DNA from: Nostoc sp. FACHB-110
Lineage (GTDB): Bacteria; Cyanobacteriota; Cyanobacteriia; Cyanobacteriales; Nostocaceae
Length of the DNA stretch: 64,000 bases
Reading direction: 5' to 3'
Assembly (NCBI RefSeq): GCF_014697425.1
Contig: NZ_JACJRU010000020.1
Location: 55,251-119,250 of the forward strand
A program made the translations under genes and the position numbers. Under the pieces are notes generated by a model, which worked only from the letters and a program-made list of their open reading frames with translations, ran no database searches and was not told the DNA's origin. This document shows positions 9,101 through 17,894 of the stretch, one piece after another (positions within the stretch are counted from its first letter, which is position 1; each line of letters opens with the position of its first letter).

Positions 9101-9217
9101 TTAAGCTACGCTAGTGGGCTAGACCTGAACACAGATGAACCGGAAAAGATAACAGATAAGCTTGCCAGATTTGCTACTGGTGCAGCTTTTGTAGAAGCTT
9201 ATGCAGAGGCGTGTTAA
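6158..9217 (+). CDS. DUF499 AAA-type ATPase of an Hma-like anti-phage island
   Basis: A 1019-aa ATPase. The ATG at 6158 is chosen because MKTLFEICSPRPDILKG is the conserved start of DUF499 proteins; the upstream extension to GTG 6059 is repeat-derived. Walker A is YGGGKTH (residues 82-88) and Walker B is VLILLDELSIYL (about 188-199). A Ser/Thr/Pro/Glu-rich linker (about 840-900) separates the ATPase body from a C-terminal beta domain. It opens a five-gene operon; the next start lies 2 bases after its stop. DUF499 ATPases co-occur with DUF1156 methylases and helicases in defence islands. Its exact job (DNA translocation, sensing or complex remodelling) is unknown. Confidence 0.85.
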   Translation: MKTLFEICSPRPDILKGNIRESDFAADLAQVINGTAPPEYALPNKFFANTHPTQGLKALLKTVCQRLQGVGGSAVLRLDTQYGGGKTHSLIALTHAAHGMQNVENVQEFIEPELVPKTRVRLAAFDGENADPVNGRPLGDGLRAYTPWGELAYGLAGVAGYEKVRKSDIEKVAPGAATIQELFGNEPVLILLDELSIYLRKIKGRKEQDQLTPFLTALFKAVSSSANACVVFTLAVGKEGKATDAYSQENEFVAEKLDEATKVAGRVATLLNPTTEQETVQVLRRRLFSYIDENAAQEVIRNYEQLWITHRGDLPTERVNADRVADFRNGFPFHPALMDLLTDKLSTLSTFQRVRGMLRLLTRTIAYLWQEQPANTYAIHLHHVNPGYIPIRDEITTRLELGRFDPVIQNDVAATEKETSLAQQLDAKWYAGLAPYASFVARNILWNSFAFNDNLQGIDEVNLRYAILASGLDISFINDARQRFIVESAYLDDRPAAPLRFLTEVNLGVLIRRQTKQVDLNEARNLLQDRIRTIFAAGKTFNLIPFAGGAYDVSDDAGDGKPNLVLISYDAETVRNEAVTVPPLVENIYRYQGNQGRFRQLLNNLVFLVADDATRDEMKNKMLYRLALDAMRSPDRLAQLPEHQQEKVNELYKKSEQELAIIIQQCYRHLFYPSRNRLDGASVDLAHTAFDLPSASERPGNGQQEIIKALLDNQKLLQPNSEPPAPNYVRDQTPLKKGQISTAELRAEFRKDPRFPIMLSDDTFIKMVRLGITQGIYVYQSGDLLLGQGDPYAEIKIDEQSIIFTTTYAKERGIWPRPAPAVTKPNENIEVDTDNPADRESDPSTSKVSEKTGSYSVDTIKTPEQIPEKSTPTTKIFKAEAPLREALSKIWEDAKKAQIKKISRLSLRVFDVSDGFKLLGVINTVSGADKQVKLSAEYETTNSSSFSIEFEGQVSDAQPIKDFLQPQLRAASETHLEITFTLSYASGLDLNTDEPEKITDKLARFATGAAFVEAYAEAC

Positions 9218-9219
9218 AA

Positions 9220-9726
9220 ATGGTTGTTGCTACTCTTCCTTTAAGTCAATTTTCACATCACTATAATTCTTTTACTAAGAATTTGAGCAAACCTCACTAT
9301 CAATTAAAAGTAGAAAAGCTGCCAGGAAGTGATTTATCTTTAGAAATTTGGCAGTTACCATCTCCTGCTACACCACATCTCAAAAATCCCAAACGTGTTG
9401 CAGGGATTAAAGGCAGAAATTTTGCTTTAATCGAACATCGGTTACTACGCCAACTCAAGCAGATAGATATTGATTTAACCAAATTGCAACGAGGAAAAAT
9501 CAAAGATTTTGACCTTGATGAAGAACAGGCATTGAGAATGGGTTTAATGTTTCGCGTGTTAGCACCAATGCGAAATCGGGAGAATATGTGCTGTTGTGCT
9601 GAGGGAGTTGAGGTGATGGGAAAAGAAGAAGCCGCCTACTGGTTGGGAATGGCGATGCACAGAAAAAATCCCAGACGAGTTTTGATGGCGTTGCGCTGTT
9701 TGTTGACAGACCCAAATAAAGATTAA
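9220..9726 (+). CDS. Unknown 168-aa protein of the defence operon
   Basis: The start is set at ATG 9220, 2 bases after the preceding stop; a GTG at 9211 is also possible and would overlap. Not recognised. The product is basic with beta strands first (VEKLPGSDLSLEIWQLP) and helices after (IEHRLLRQLKQIDIDLTKL). Residues about 120-150 contain NCC-type cysteines (MCCCAEG) followed by EEAAYWLGMAMHRKNPRRVL, whose Arg-rich helix could contact nucleic acid. It sits between the ATPase and the methylase, a position in which related islands carry a small accessory gene (for example DUF3780), but I see no clear match to that family. Likely a structural partner of the complex. Confidence 0.7.
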   Translation: MVVATLPLSQFSHHYNSFTKNLSKPHYQLKVEKLPGSDLSLEIWQLPSPATPHLKNPKRVAGIKGRNFALIEHRLLRQLKQIDIDLTKLQRGKIKDFDLDEEQALRMGLMFRVLAPMRNRENMCCCAEGVEVMGKEEAAYWLGMAMHRKNPRRVLMALRCLLTDPNKD

Positions 9727-9737
9727 AGGAATAAAAA

Positions 9738-12671
9738 ATGACCCGACGTTTGATTGAGGAATGGCTACCTGTAGCGGAATTAAGTGCTGAAAGTACTAGA
9801 GAAAGAAGTGCAGCAATAACTCCTACACCAAATAGACTTCATGTATGGTGGGCGAGGCGACCTTTAGTAGCCTCACGCGCTGCTGTTTTAGCTTCTTTAT
9901 TACCTGCTGATGCTGATCATGAAAAGTTTCTTCATATTCTAGGTATTCATGGTGATCCAGTGAAAGCACAGTATTTAATCGAAAAAGCACGGCGAACTGG
10001 AGAGCGGGTCAAAGATCCTTATGGATATGATCGAGCTTTTAAATATTGCCTAAATAGCAATGATATTACATGGTTAAAAAATGAATTAAATGTTAAAGAA
10101 CTAACTCAATTTTCTATACTTGACACAACCGCAGGTGGAGGAAGCATACCTTTTGAAACAGCAAGATTAGGGTTTAATTCTATTGCTAATGATATTAATC
10201 CTGTGGCAACAACTATCTTAAAAGCTACAGTAGAATTGCCTATAAAATACGATATTCAATTAATTGAAGTTTATAAACGTATTAGTACAGAATGGCGTAA
10301 ACGGATACATAAAAAAATAGAAGATTTATTTCCTGAACACGAAAATAAATCAATAAATGATATGACATATATTTACACTCGTACTATAATTTGCCCCTAT
10401 TGCGAAGGTATTATTCCTCTTTCACCTAACTGGAAACTTACATCAAATGGGATAGGTGTACGTTTAAAACCTAATATGAATAAGCGTATTTGTGAATTTG
10501 AAATAGTACATAGAAGCAAAGACCAATCAGTTGGAACGGTTAGCCGAGGTGATGCTCAATGTCCATATCCTGATTGTAATCGAGTTGTTTCAGGTGATGA
10601 AATTAAAGCTCAAGCACAAGCTGGAGAAATGGGCGATCAATTATTTGCTATTGCGTATAAAGAAAAAATTGTTAGTACAACAAAAGCAGGAAAAATAAGC
10701 GAAAAGTGGGAAACAGGATACCGTGCGCCTCTATCTAGTGATGATAATTCATCAAAAATTAAAGCAAAATTAGAAGAAAAATTAAGTGAATGGGAAGCTT
10801 TAGATATTATTCCAAATGAATCTGTACCTCATGACATTAATGATGATAGACCTATTCAATATGGAATGCCATTATGGAAAGATTTATTTCATCCCCGTCA
10901 ACTCGTATCTCATACTACAAGTGTAGAAGTATTCCGAGAATTATTAGAGACAGAAGAAGCCCAGGGAAAACTAGATGAAGTAACAAAATCAGCTTTTATT
11001 TATTTAAGCTTTGCTTTAGATAAAATGCTGAATTATAACTCTCGAATGTCTGTATGGATGCCAACGAGAGAAATTATAGCAAATAGTTTTAATCGCCATG
11101 ACTTTGCTTTTTGTTGGTCTTACGCAGAAATGTCACCTCTCATAACGGGTTTAGGCTATGATTGGGCAATAAAACAAACTGGAAAATGTATTGAAGAACT
11201 TATTGAATTAATTCGTCCAGACATTGATATCAAAAAAGCTAACACCAAAAGTAAGCAACTTAAATTATTAAATACATCATCCTTTACTATACCTAACATT
11301 ACAATTACTAATGATTCAGGAGATAATCTGTCTCATTTAGAAGATAAAAGCATAGATGCTATTGTCTTTGACCCTCCCTACTATGACAATGTTATGTATG
11401 CAGAACTTAGTGATTTCTTTTATGTCTGGTTAAAGCGTACCGCAGGTTATGTTTACCCCGAATTTTTCACCCGCCAACTAACAGATAAAGAAAACGAAGC
11501 CGTAGCCAACCCTGCAAAATTCCAAGGTGAAAAAGGCGCAAAAGCATTAGCAACTAAAGATTATCAAGAACGCATGGCGAGTATTTTTGCAGAATGTCGC
11601 CGTGTATTAAAAGAAGATGGCATTCTTACCCTCATGTTTACCCATAAAGCCCAAGGCGCGTGGGATGCTTTAGCCAGTGGTTTATTAGAAGCCGGCTTTA
11701 CTATCACTGCTTCTTGGCCTATCAACACCGAAGCTGAAAGCAGCCTGCACATCAAAGATAAAGCCGCCGCTAAAAGTACCATATTCCTCGTTTGTCGTCC
11801 TCGTCCTCCCAAATCTGAAGAAGATACCGTTTATTGGGAAGACGTAGAAAAGGATGTGGCTAAAGCTGTCAGAAAACGAGTCCAAGAATTTCAAAAATAC
11901 GGTATCAAAGGCGTTGATTTATATCTATCCTGCTTTGGCCCAGCCTTACAAGAATTATCCCAACACTGGCCTTTAACTCGTGGTACTCCCAAAGCCCAAC
12001 CAAAAGCAAAATCCAGAAGCAAACAAACCAGCTTATTTGATGAATTTGATCCCTATGCAGTCACCCCAGAAGATGCACTAGATGCAGCTAGAAGGGAAGT
12101 AAAACAATGGCGCATGGAACAACTTTTAGGCACAAAACGCCAAACAAATTTAGATCCTATTACTGAATGGTTTGTGTTAGCCTGGGATGCCTTTGAAGCA
12201 CCTCGTTTCCCTTACGATGAAGCTTTGCGGTTAGCCAGAGTTGTAGGTGTTGATTTAGATCGAGAAATCGTTGGTTATTTAGCACAAAAACAATCCAGCG
12301 ATTTAATTTTATGGGATAGTAGCCAACGTGCCGCTAAAGCTGCTCTAGGTTCACCAGATGGTAGCCGTGCGATGATTGATGCACTACATCACGCTGCTAA
12401 CCGTGCGCGTAGCAATGGGTTGGAAGCTGCCAAGAAATTGCTAGAAAGCAACCAAGTTGATAAAAATGCAGATTTCCAAACTGCTTTATTAGCAGTATTA
12501 GAAGTTTTACCTGTCTCCAGTACTTACACAGGTTTTACAGAAGAAGAAGGAGAAGTTGCAGAAGCTGCTAAAGATTTTGATGTCCTAGAAAGCTTGCGCC
12601 GTTTAGCATTTAGTGAAAAAGTTCCCCAGCCCAAACAATTAGAACTGTGGTTGAATATTCAAACTGCATAA
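9738..12671 (+). CDS. DUF1156 adenine-specific DNA methyltransferase
   Basis: A 977-aa class I SAM-dependent methylase expected to modify adenine (or cytosine N4) in DNA. The N-terminus has the DUF1156 signature LIEEWLPVAELSAEST and HVWWARRPLVASRAA (residues 5-48). Motif I is LDTTAGGGSIPFE (about 128-140) followed by NDINPVA. Two cysteine pairs (CPYCEG near 222, CPYPDC near 276) suggest a zinc-binding insertion. The catalytic motif IV is FDPPYYDN (about 543-550). The C-terminal third is helical. It lies 11 bases after the small gene and 11 bases before the DUF262 gene. In an Hma-like island it would mark host DNA or be part of the sensing step; target sequence unknown. Confidence 0.9.
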   Translation: MTRRLIEEWLPVAELSAESTRERSAAITPTPNRLHVWWARRPLVASRAAVLASLLPADADHEKFLHILGIHGDPVKAQYLIEKARRTGERVKDPYGYDRAFKYCLNSNDITWLKNELNVKELTQFSILDTTAGGGSIPFETARLGFNSIANDINPVATTILKATVELPIKYDIQLIEVYKRISTEWRKRIHKKIEDLFPEHENKSINDMTYIYTRTIICPYCEGIIPLSPNWKLTSNGIGVRLKPNMNKRICEFEIVHRSKDQSVGTVSRGDAQCPYPDCNRVVSGDEIKAQAQAGEMGDQLFAIAYKEKIVSTTKAGKISEKWETGYRAPLSSDDNSSKIKAKLEEKLSEWEALDIIPNESVPHDINDDRPIQYGMPLWKDLFHPRQLVSHTTSVEVFRELLETEEAQGKLDEVTKSAFIYLSFALDKMLNYNSRMSVWMPTREIIANSFNRHDFAFCWSYAEMSPLITGLGYDWAIKQTGKCIEELIELIRPDIDIKKANTKSKQLKLLNTSSFTIPNITITNDSGDNLSHLEDKSIDAIVFDPPYYDNVMYAELSDFFYVWLKRTAGYVYPEFFTRQLTDKENEAVANPAKFQGEKGAKALATKDYQERMASIFAECRRVLKEDGILTLMFTHKAQGAWDALASGLLEAGFTITASWPINTEAESSLHIKDKAAAKSTIFLVCRPRPPKSEEDTVYWEDVEKDVAKAVRKRVQEFQKYGIKGVDLYLSCFGPALQELSQHWPLTRGTPKAQPKAKSRSKQTSLFDEFDPYAVTPEDALDAARREVKQWRMEQLLGTKRQTNLDPITEWFVLAWDAFEAPRFPYDEALRLARVVGVDLDREIVGYLAQKQSSDLILWDSSQRAAKAALGSPDGSRAMIDALHHAANRARSNGLEAAKKLLESNQVDKNADFQTALLAVLEVLPVSSTYTGFTEEEGEVAEAAKDFDVLESLRRLAFSEKVPQPKQLELWLNIQTA

Positions 12672-12682
12672 GGAATTGACTT

Positions 12683-14356
12683 ATGAAAAATCAAAAAGAA
12701 ACCATTCGTAAAATGGTTACTTATCTCAATAATGAAGAGAAAGATGGTGGCTTTTGGTTGCCTAATATTCAACGCCCTTTTGTTTGGTCAGAAGAACAAA
12801 TCGAGCGATTATTCGACTCGATTATGCGTGAATACCCAATTAGCACTCTCTTAGTGTGGCGCACAAATGCCAAAATTAAGTGCCGTAAGTTTATTGACCA
12901 TTATAAACAAAGCTTGAAACTTTTCGATTTTTATGTTACCGAAAATAACCAAGTTAAATTACTGGTTTTAGATGGTCAACAACGCTTGCAAGCTATGTTT
13001 ATTGGCTTAAAAGGTAGTTATGAAAGAAAAGAATTATTTTTTAATGTTCTGAGTGGAGATTTAGTTGCACCAGAAGATATCCGCTATCAATTTAAGTTTT
13101 TAAATGCTGATAAAGTTAAATTTCCTTGGATTAAATTTAAAGATATTATTTTTAACCATAATAAATTTAACACAATTGCTCAATCGATTATTGCACTTCA
13201 AGATGATTTAAGTAATGAAGAGAAGAGCAGAATTTTCGATAATGTAGCATTGGCTATTAATCAATTCTGTTCATTAGAATTTTTAATATATCAAGAACTT
13301 GATAGCGTTGATAACCCAGAAGCCTATCAAGAAGAAGATGTTGTAGAAATTTTCATTAGAGCAAATTCTGGTGGAACTCAGTTAGGTAAATCTGATTTAC
13401 TCTTTTCTTTGTTAACATCCAGTTGGGATGATGCAGATGAAGAGTTGGAAGCCTTGATAGATGAATTGAATCGAAGTGGCTATAGTTTTACCAGAGACTT
13501 TATTTTAAAAACCTGTATTACTCTACTTGATAAAGGAGCGCAGTATGACGTTAATAAGTTTAGAGATGGAGTAACTAGGGAAGAAATCATCAAAAACTGG
13601 GATAACATAGCTAATGCTATCAAAGATGTTAAAGATTTTTTGTTTGGTAAAACTTTTCTACAGACTGATAAAGCTGTTCCTTCTTACTTAGCACTAATTC
13701 CTATAATATATTTTCGCTATCATTATCCTAAAAAGTGGTCTAATATTCAGCAGTTAGACACCTATATTTTAAGAACCTTACTCACAGGTGCTTTTAGTGG
13801 TAATCCTGATAAGTTAATTGATAAATTAACCAGGAAAATTAAAGAAACTGAAGAATTTAATGTTAAGCAACTATTTGGTGTAATTCGTGCTGATGGCAGA
13901 AATTTAGAAATTACCGAATCGAATATTTTAGGACAGCATTACTCCTCTAAATATATTCATATATATTTTAATCTGTGGTATCAACGCTTTGATTATCATC
14001 CAGCATATTATGCTAACTTACCACAGATTGACCATATTTTTCCTCAATCTGTACTACGCAAAATTAAAACAATTAATCCAAATACAGGACGCAAAGATAT
14101 CCTTAAATACCTGCAATTTGACCGCGATCAGATTGCTAACTGTATGCTATTAACTGCCCAAGAAAACGGTGCTGGAGGTAAAAAAGATATTCTTCCTGAG
14201 CAATGGTTTAGTGGCAAAGATGATAGCTATTTAGATTTACATCTAATTCCCAAAGAGCGAGAACTGTGGAAATTAGACAATTATCAGCAATTTATTGAAG
14301 CCAGAAAAAAATTAATTTTAGAAAAATTTAGTTTTATGATTCAAACTAATATCTAA
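12683..14356 (+). CDS. DUF262 (GmrSD-like) protein with HNH-type C-terminus
   Basis: The N-terminal DUF262 domain, a ParB/Srx-fold NTPase relative, shows NIQRPFVW (residues 28-35) and the signature VLDGQQRL (95-102). The segment FIRANSGGTQLGKSDLL (about 225-241) is the second conserved DUF262 motif. Near residues 446-456, LPQIDHIFPQS matches the start of the DUF1524-type His-Me finger nuclease, with an Asn/Gly-rich NCMLLTAQENGAGG after it. GmrSD-type proteins cut modified DNA in a nucleotide-dependent way, so this may be the cutting arm of the island. It is 11 bases from the methylase and 6 bases from the helicase gene, so it is an integral member of the operon. Confidence 0.85.
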   Translation: MKNQKETIRKMVTYLNNEEKDGGFWLPNIQRPFVWSEEQIERLFDSIMREYPISTLLVWRTNAKIKCRKFIDHYKQSLKLFDFYVTENNQVKLLVLDGQQRLQAMFIGLKGSYERKELFFNVLSGDLVAPEDIRYQFKFLNADKVKFPWIKFKDIIFNHNKFNTIAQSIIALQDDLSNEEKSRIFDNVALAINQFCSLEFLIYQELDSVDNPEAYQEEDVVEIFIRANSGGTQLGKSDLLFSLLTSSWDDADEELEALIDELNRSGYSFTRDFILKTCITLLDKGAQYDVNKFRDGVTREEIIKNWDNIANAIKDVKDFLFGKTFLQTDKAVPSYLALIPIIYFRYHYPKKWSNIQQLDTYILRTLLTGAFSGNPDKLIDKLTRKIKETEEFNVKQLFGVIRADGRNLEITESNILGQHYSSKYIHIYFNLWYQRFDYHPAYYANLPQIDHIFPQSVLRKIKTINPNTGRKDILKYLQFDRDQIANCMLLTAQENGAGGKKDILPEQWFSGKDDSYLDLHLIPKERELWKLDNYQQFIEARKKLILEKFSFMIQTNI

Positions 14357-14362
14357 AAACTT

Positions 14363-17300
14363 ATGGCTTTACTTACAGATTATACTTGGGCAACTAAGTA
14401 CGACTCTGACACATTGAGTCTAATTAAAGATTTTTACGAACCTGCGCTTAGTTGTGCAGTACGTTATGAACGTTCTACAGGATTTTTTTCTGCACGTATT
14501 CTTACCCTAGCTGCACGAGGAATTGAGGGGTTAATCCGTAATAACGGAACCATGCGCTTAATTATTGGCTGCACTCTAGGCGAATCAGAGGTAGAAGCGA
14601 TCGCACGAGGTGAAAAACTTAGAGAAGTAGTAGATCGTTCTCTATCTAATTTTCCCTTAATCCCAGAGAATATCGAAGAAGCAGACGCATTAGAACTTCT
14701 GTCTTGGATGGTGGCACAAGGTTATTTAGAGGTGAAACTTGCTTTACCTTGTGGTTCTGAGCGTCAGCCAATACCCGTACAAGGAATTTTTCACGAAAAA
14801 GCCGGAATTATTGAAGACAAAGCTGGTAACAGACTAGCATTTAATGGCAGTGTCAACGAAACAGCCAAAGGCTGGGCAGGGAATTGGGAGAGTTTTCATG
14901 TCTTTACTGATTGGAGTGGAACAAAACTCCATTTAGATGAAGAGGAACGAGGGTTTGCTAAACTCTGGACAAACCAAGCCAAACGCTGTTTAGTCATTGA
15001 CGTTCCTACGGCGGTAAAAGCACAACTCCTCAGTTATCTCCCACCTATTGATCAAAAACCGAAACGATTAGAGGGAGTTGAAGAATTACAAGTTAGCACT
15101 CAGCACACTGTAGGTATAGGTACTGCTGGTGCTACAACTCCTCAAACTGATGAAAAAGCTGGCGACGAAAAGAATCAACCTCTAGATTTACAAGAACAAT
15201 TTAAACAAATTTGGCGTTTAATACAGTTTGGCCCTGCAACTCCTGGACAAGGCGATCGCGTTGGTGAAGCAACTTGTGGAATCACCCCATATCCTCACCA
15301 AGTCAAAGCTTTCCAACGCCTTTATCAAAACTGGCCTCCCAAACTTCTCATCGCGGATGAGGTTGGTTTAGGTAAAACCATTCAAGCTGGATTATTAATT
15401 CGTCAAGCTTGGTTAGCTGGCAAAGGCAAGCGAATTCTCATCCTAGCCCCCAAAGCTGTTCTCACTCAATGGCAAATTGAACTTAGAGAAAAATTTAACC
15501 TCAATATCCCTATATATGATGGAAAAACTTTGAGTTGGTATGATTGCCCAGCTTTGAGAGTGCTAGGTAAGCCCATCATTAAACCAGTCAGTCGTCAAGA
15601 ATGGCACAAAGAACCAATTGTCATTACCTCCAGCTACTTGATGCGGAGGGCAGATCGGGCAAAAGAATTGCTTAGTGAAGCAGAACCCTACGATTTGGTT
15701 TTCCTTGACGAAGCACATCATGCCCGTAGACAAGGTGTGAGTGGCCTTCAACCTAAAGGGCCTAATCAATTATTGCGATTAATGCAGCAGTTAAAACATA
15801 GAACTCAAGGTTTAGTTTTATTAACTGCAACACCCATGCAAGTTAGTCCTATAGAAGTTTGGGATTTACTCAATTTACTAGGGCTACCTCAACAATGGGA
15901 TCTTCAAAGCTTCCGTCATTTCTTTGATTATGCCAGCACACTCAACCCTAGCCACGATCAATTTGAATTTATGGCACGATTGTTTCGTGCTGTCGAAGCG
16001 CAGTTTGACGAAACACCTCTGGAAGTTGCCCAAAAATTTGTTTCTGGTAGTAGTAAATTAGCTACAAAAAAAGTGCTGCAAGCACTTAGAGATGAAGCTA
16101 CATTGCCCAGAAAACAACTCAGCAACGAAAGAAGACGAGATGCGATCGCAATCATGCGCTCTAACACTCCCGTCAATCGTTTGATTTCGCGCCATACCCG
16201 TGAACTATTACGTCGCTATTACGAAGCTGGAAAAATTAGTAGTCGTATCGCTACTCGTATAGTTGAAGACGAATTTGTAACTTTAACTGCTGCTGAAAGA
16301 AAAGTCTATGAAGCAGTTGAAGACTATATTTCTACTACCTATAATAATGCTTCTCAAGCTGATAAAAACGCTGTCGGCTTTGTCATGACTATTTATCGCC
16401 GTCGGTTAGCCAGTAGCTTTGCTGCTTTAGAACATACCCTAAATCAAAGAATTGATACTATCAAAATTGGTAACGATTCTCAACTTGAGCCTAATGAAGA
16501 AAACCTGTCTGATGATGAAAATGCTGACGAAGCAATGGATACTGAAGAAGCTAGTCAGTTAGAGATAAAAGCATTAAAGGCAGAAGAAGTACGTGATTTA
16601 GAATTTTTATTAGTACAAGTCAAGCAACTCCCACCTGATACTAAAGCTCAGATTATACGGCAGAAAATCCAACAGCTTAGACAACAAAATTATCAGCAAA
16701 TAATAGTATTTACTCAATATACTGATACTATGGATTTTCTGCGTCAGTATTTAGTAGAAACTGAGAAATATAAAATTCTTTGCTTTTCCGGACGCGGAGG
16801 AGAATTAGGTTTAAGTAATGGTAATTGGCGAGTTATTTCTAGAGATGATACTAAGCGAATTTTTCGGGAAGGTAAAGCTGATATTCTTTTGTGTACAGAT
16901 GCAGCAGCCGAGGGCTTAAATTTTCAATTTTGTGGGGCATTAATTAACTATGATATGCCCTGGAATCCTATGAGGGTTGAGCAGCGAATTGGCAGAATTG
17001 ACCGCTTAGGGCAAGCCTTTGAGAATATTAAAATTATTAATTTACACTATGAAAATACTGTAGAGACAGATGTTTATTTGGCTTTAAGAGAAAGGATTGG
17101 TTTATTCTCTCAGTATGTGGGTAAGTTACAGCCTATTTTAGCCACCTTACCTAGAAGTATTACCAATGCAGCTTTATCTAGCCGTACTCAAAACGAAGAA
17201 CAACGAGCAACCCTGGTTAGTGAATTAGATAGCAGCATTCGTCAAGCAAAAGAGGATAGTTTTGATTTGGATGTAATTACCGAAGCTGATTTAGAAGAAC

Positions 17301-17545
17301 TTCCACGTCCAGAACCATTATATGATTTAAAAACCTTAGACAAAATACTACAAAGTCCTGCTTTATTACCTCCTGGCCTTGACGTTCAACTCATGCAAGA
17401 TGGCGAATACAAATTTTCCATGCCAGGAATGAAGGAAACTCTGCGAGTTACTACTAAGGCTAATTACTTTGACGAACACCCAGATAGTACAGAATTATGG
17501 TCGCCAGGGAGTCCTTTATTTCCTGTTGTTGATGGTATTGAGTAA
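14363..17545 (+). CDS. PLD-domain SNF2-type helicase of the defence operon
   Basis: A 1060-aa superfamily 2 helicase. The first 220 residues form a phospholipase-D-like domain with an HxK motif in IFHEKAGIIED (about 142-152) and a following FNGSVNETAKGW. The helicase core has the Q-type motif in PYPHQVKAFQRL, Walker A ADEVGLGKTIQ (about 331-341), the DEAH box FLDEAHHARR (about 447-456), motif III LTATPMQ, and in the second lobe VFTQYTDTMDFL and VEQRIGRIDRLGQ (about 870-882). It should translocate on double-stranded DNA; the PLD part may be a nuclease or a binding module. It ends the operon. Matching gene order in DUF499/DUF1156 islands supports a role in phage defence. Confidence 0.88.
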   Translation: MALLTDYTWATKYDSDTLSLIKDFYEPALSCAVRYERSTGFFSARILTLAARGIEGLIRNNGTMRLIIGCTLGESEVEAIARGEKLREVVDRSLSNFPLIPENIEEADALELLSWMVAQGYLEVKLALPCGSERQPIPVQGIFHEKAGIIEDKAGNRLAFNGSVNETAKGWAGNWESFHVFTDWSGTKLHLDEEERGFAKLWTNQAKRCLVIDVPTAVKAQLLSYLPPIDQKPKRLEGVEELQVSTQHTVGIGTAGATTPQTDEKAGDEKNQPLDLQEQFKQIWRLIQFGPATPGQGDRVGEATCGITPYPHQVKAFQRLYQNWPPKLLIADEVGLGKTIQAGLLIRQAWLAGKGKRILILAPKAVLTQWQIELREKFNLNIPIYDGKTLSWYDCPALRVLGKPIIKPVSRQEWHKEPIVITSSYLMRRADRAKELLSEAEPYDLVFLDEAHHARRQGVSGLQPKGPNQLLRLMQQLKHRTQGLVLLTATPMQVSPIEVWDLLNLLGLPQQWDLQSFRHFFDYASTLNPSHDQFEFMARLFRAVEAQFDETPLEVAQKFVSGSSKLATKKVLQALRDEATLPRKQLSNERRRDAIAIMRSNTPVNRLISRHTRELLRRYYEAGKISSRIATRIVEDEFVTLTAAERKVYEAVEDYISTTYNNASQADKNAVGFVMTIYRRRLASSFAALEHTLNQRIDTIKIGNDSQLEPNEENLSDDENADEAMDTEEASQLEIKALKAEEVRDLEFLLVQVKQLPPDTKAQIIRQKIQQLRQQNYQQIIVFTQYTDTMDFLRQYLVETEKYKILCFSGRGGELGLSNGNWRVISRDDTKRIFREGKADILLCTDAAAEGLNFQFCGALINYDMPWNPMRVEQRIGRIDRLGQAFENIKIINLHYENTVETDVYLALRERIGLFSQYVGKLQPILATLPRSITNAALSSRTQNEEQRATLVSELDSSIRQAKEDSFDLDVITEADLEELPRPEPLYDLKTLDKILQSPALLPPGLDVQLMQDGEYKFSMPGMKETLRVTTKANYFDEHPDSTELWSPGSPLFPVVDGIE

Positions 17546-17649
17546 AAACTATATACATTGATACTTCTTATCTTTTGCAACAATGAACTCACAGACTCTG
17601 TAAGTTCTAAAGCCTCAAAGCGGTATTTGCCAGGATGACCAATTATTAT

Positions 17650-17706
17650 CTAGTGTGGTAAAATTCACTAGAGAAGACGACTCTCTAGTAAGTTTTGCCA
17701 CACTAG
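17650..17706. repeat. Long foldback hairpin after the defence operon
   Basis: Two 24-nt arms (17650-17673 and 17683-17706) both bounded by CTAG pair over 21 of 24 positions; the three mismatches are transitions, so they could still form G-U pairs in RNA. The loop is 9 nt. A T-rich run (TTTATTT) follows. It may serve as transcription terminator of the operon or be a minimal foldback repeat like the other CTAG-ended elements. The rest of 17546-17894 holds a single CTCTGTAAGTT motif at about 17596 and one HIP1 site. Confidence 0.6.
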
Positions 17707-17894
17707 ACTTTATTTAATTAATCACTCTATAACAACAAGTACAAAAGTACAAAGTCAGCAACTCGGCGATAGGCGATCGCCCCTCTCATTCTTAGAGGAA
17801 ACCCCAATCGCAACCATGTGAAAAGTAGCCTAAATATCTTGCAAATAAACCCATTTACCAGTACAAAGCCCATAGGCTTATTTGGTCAGTCTTA

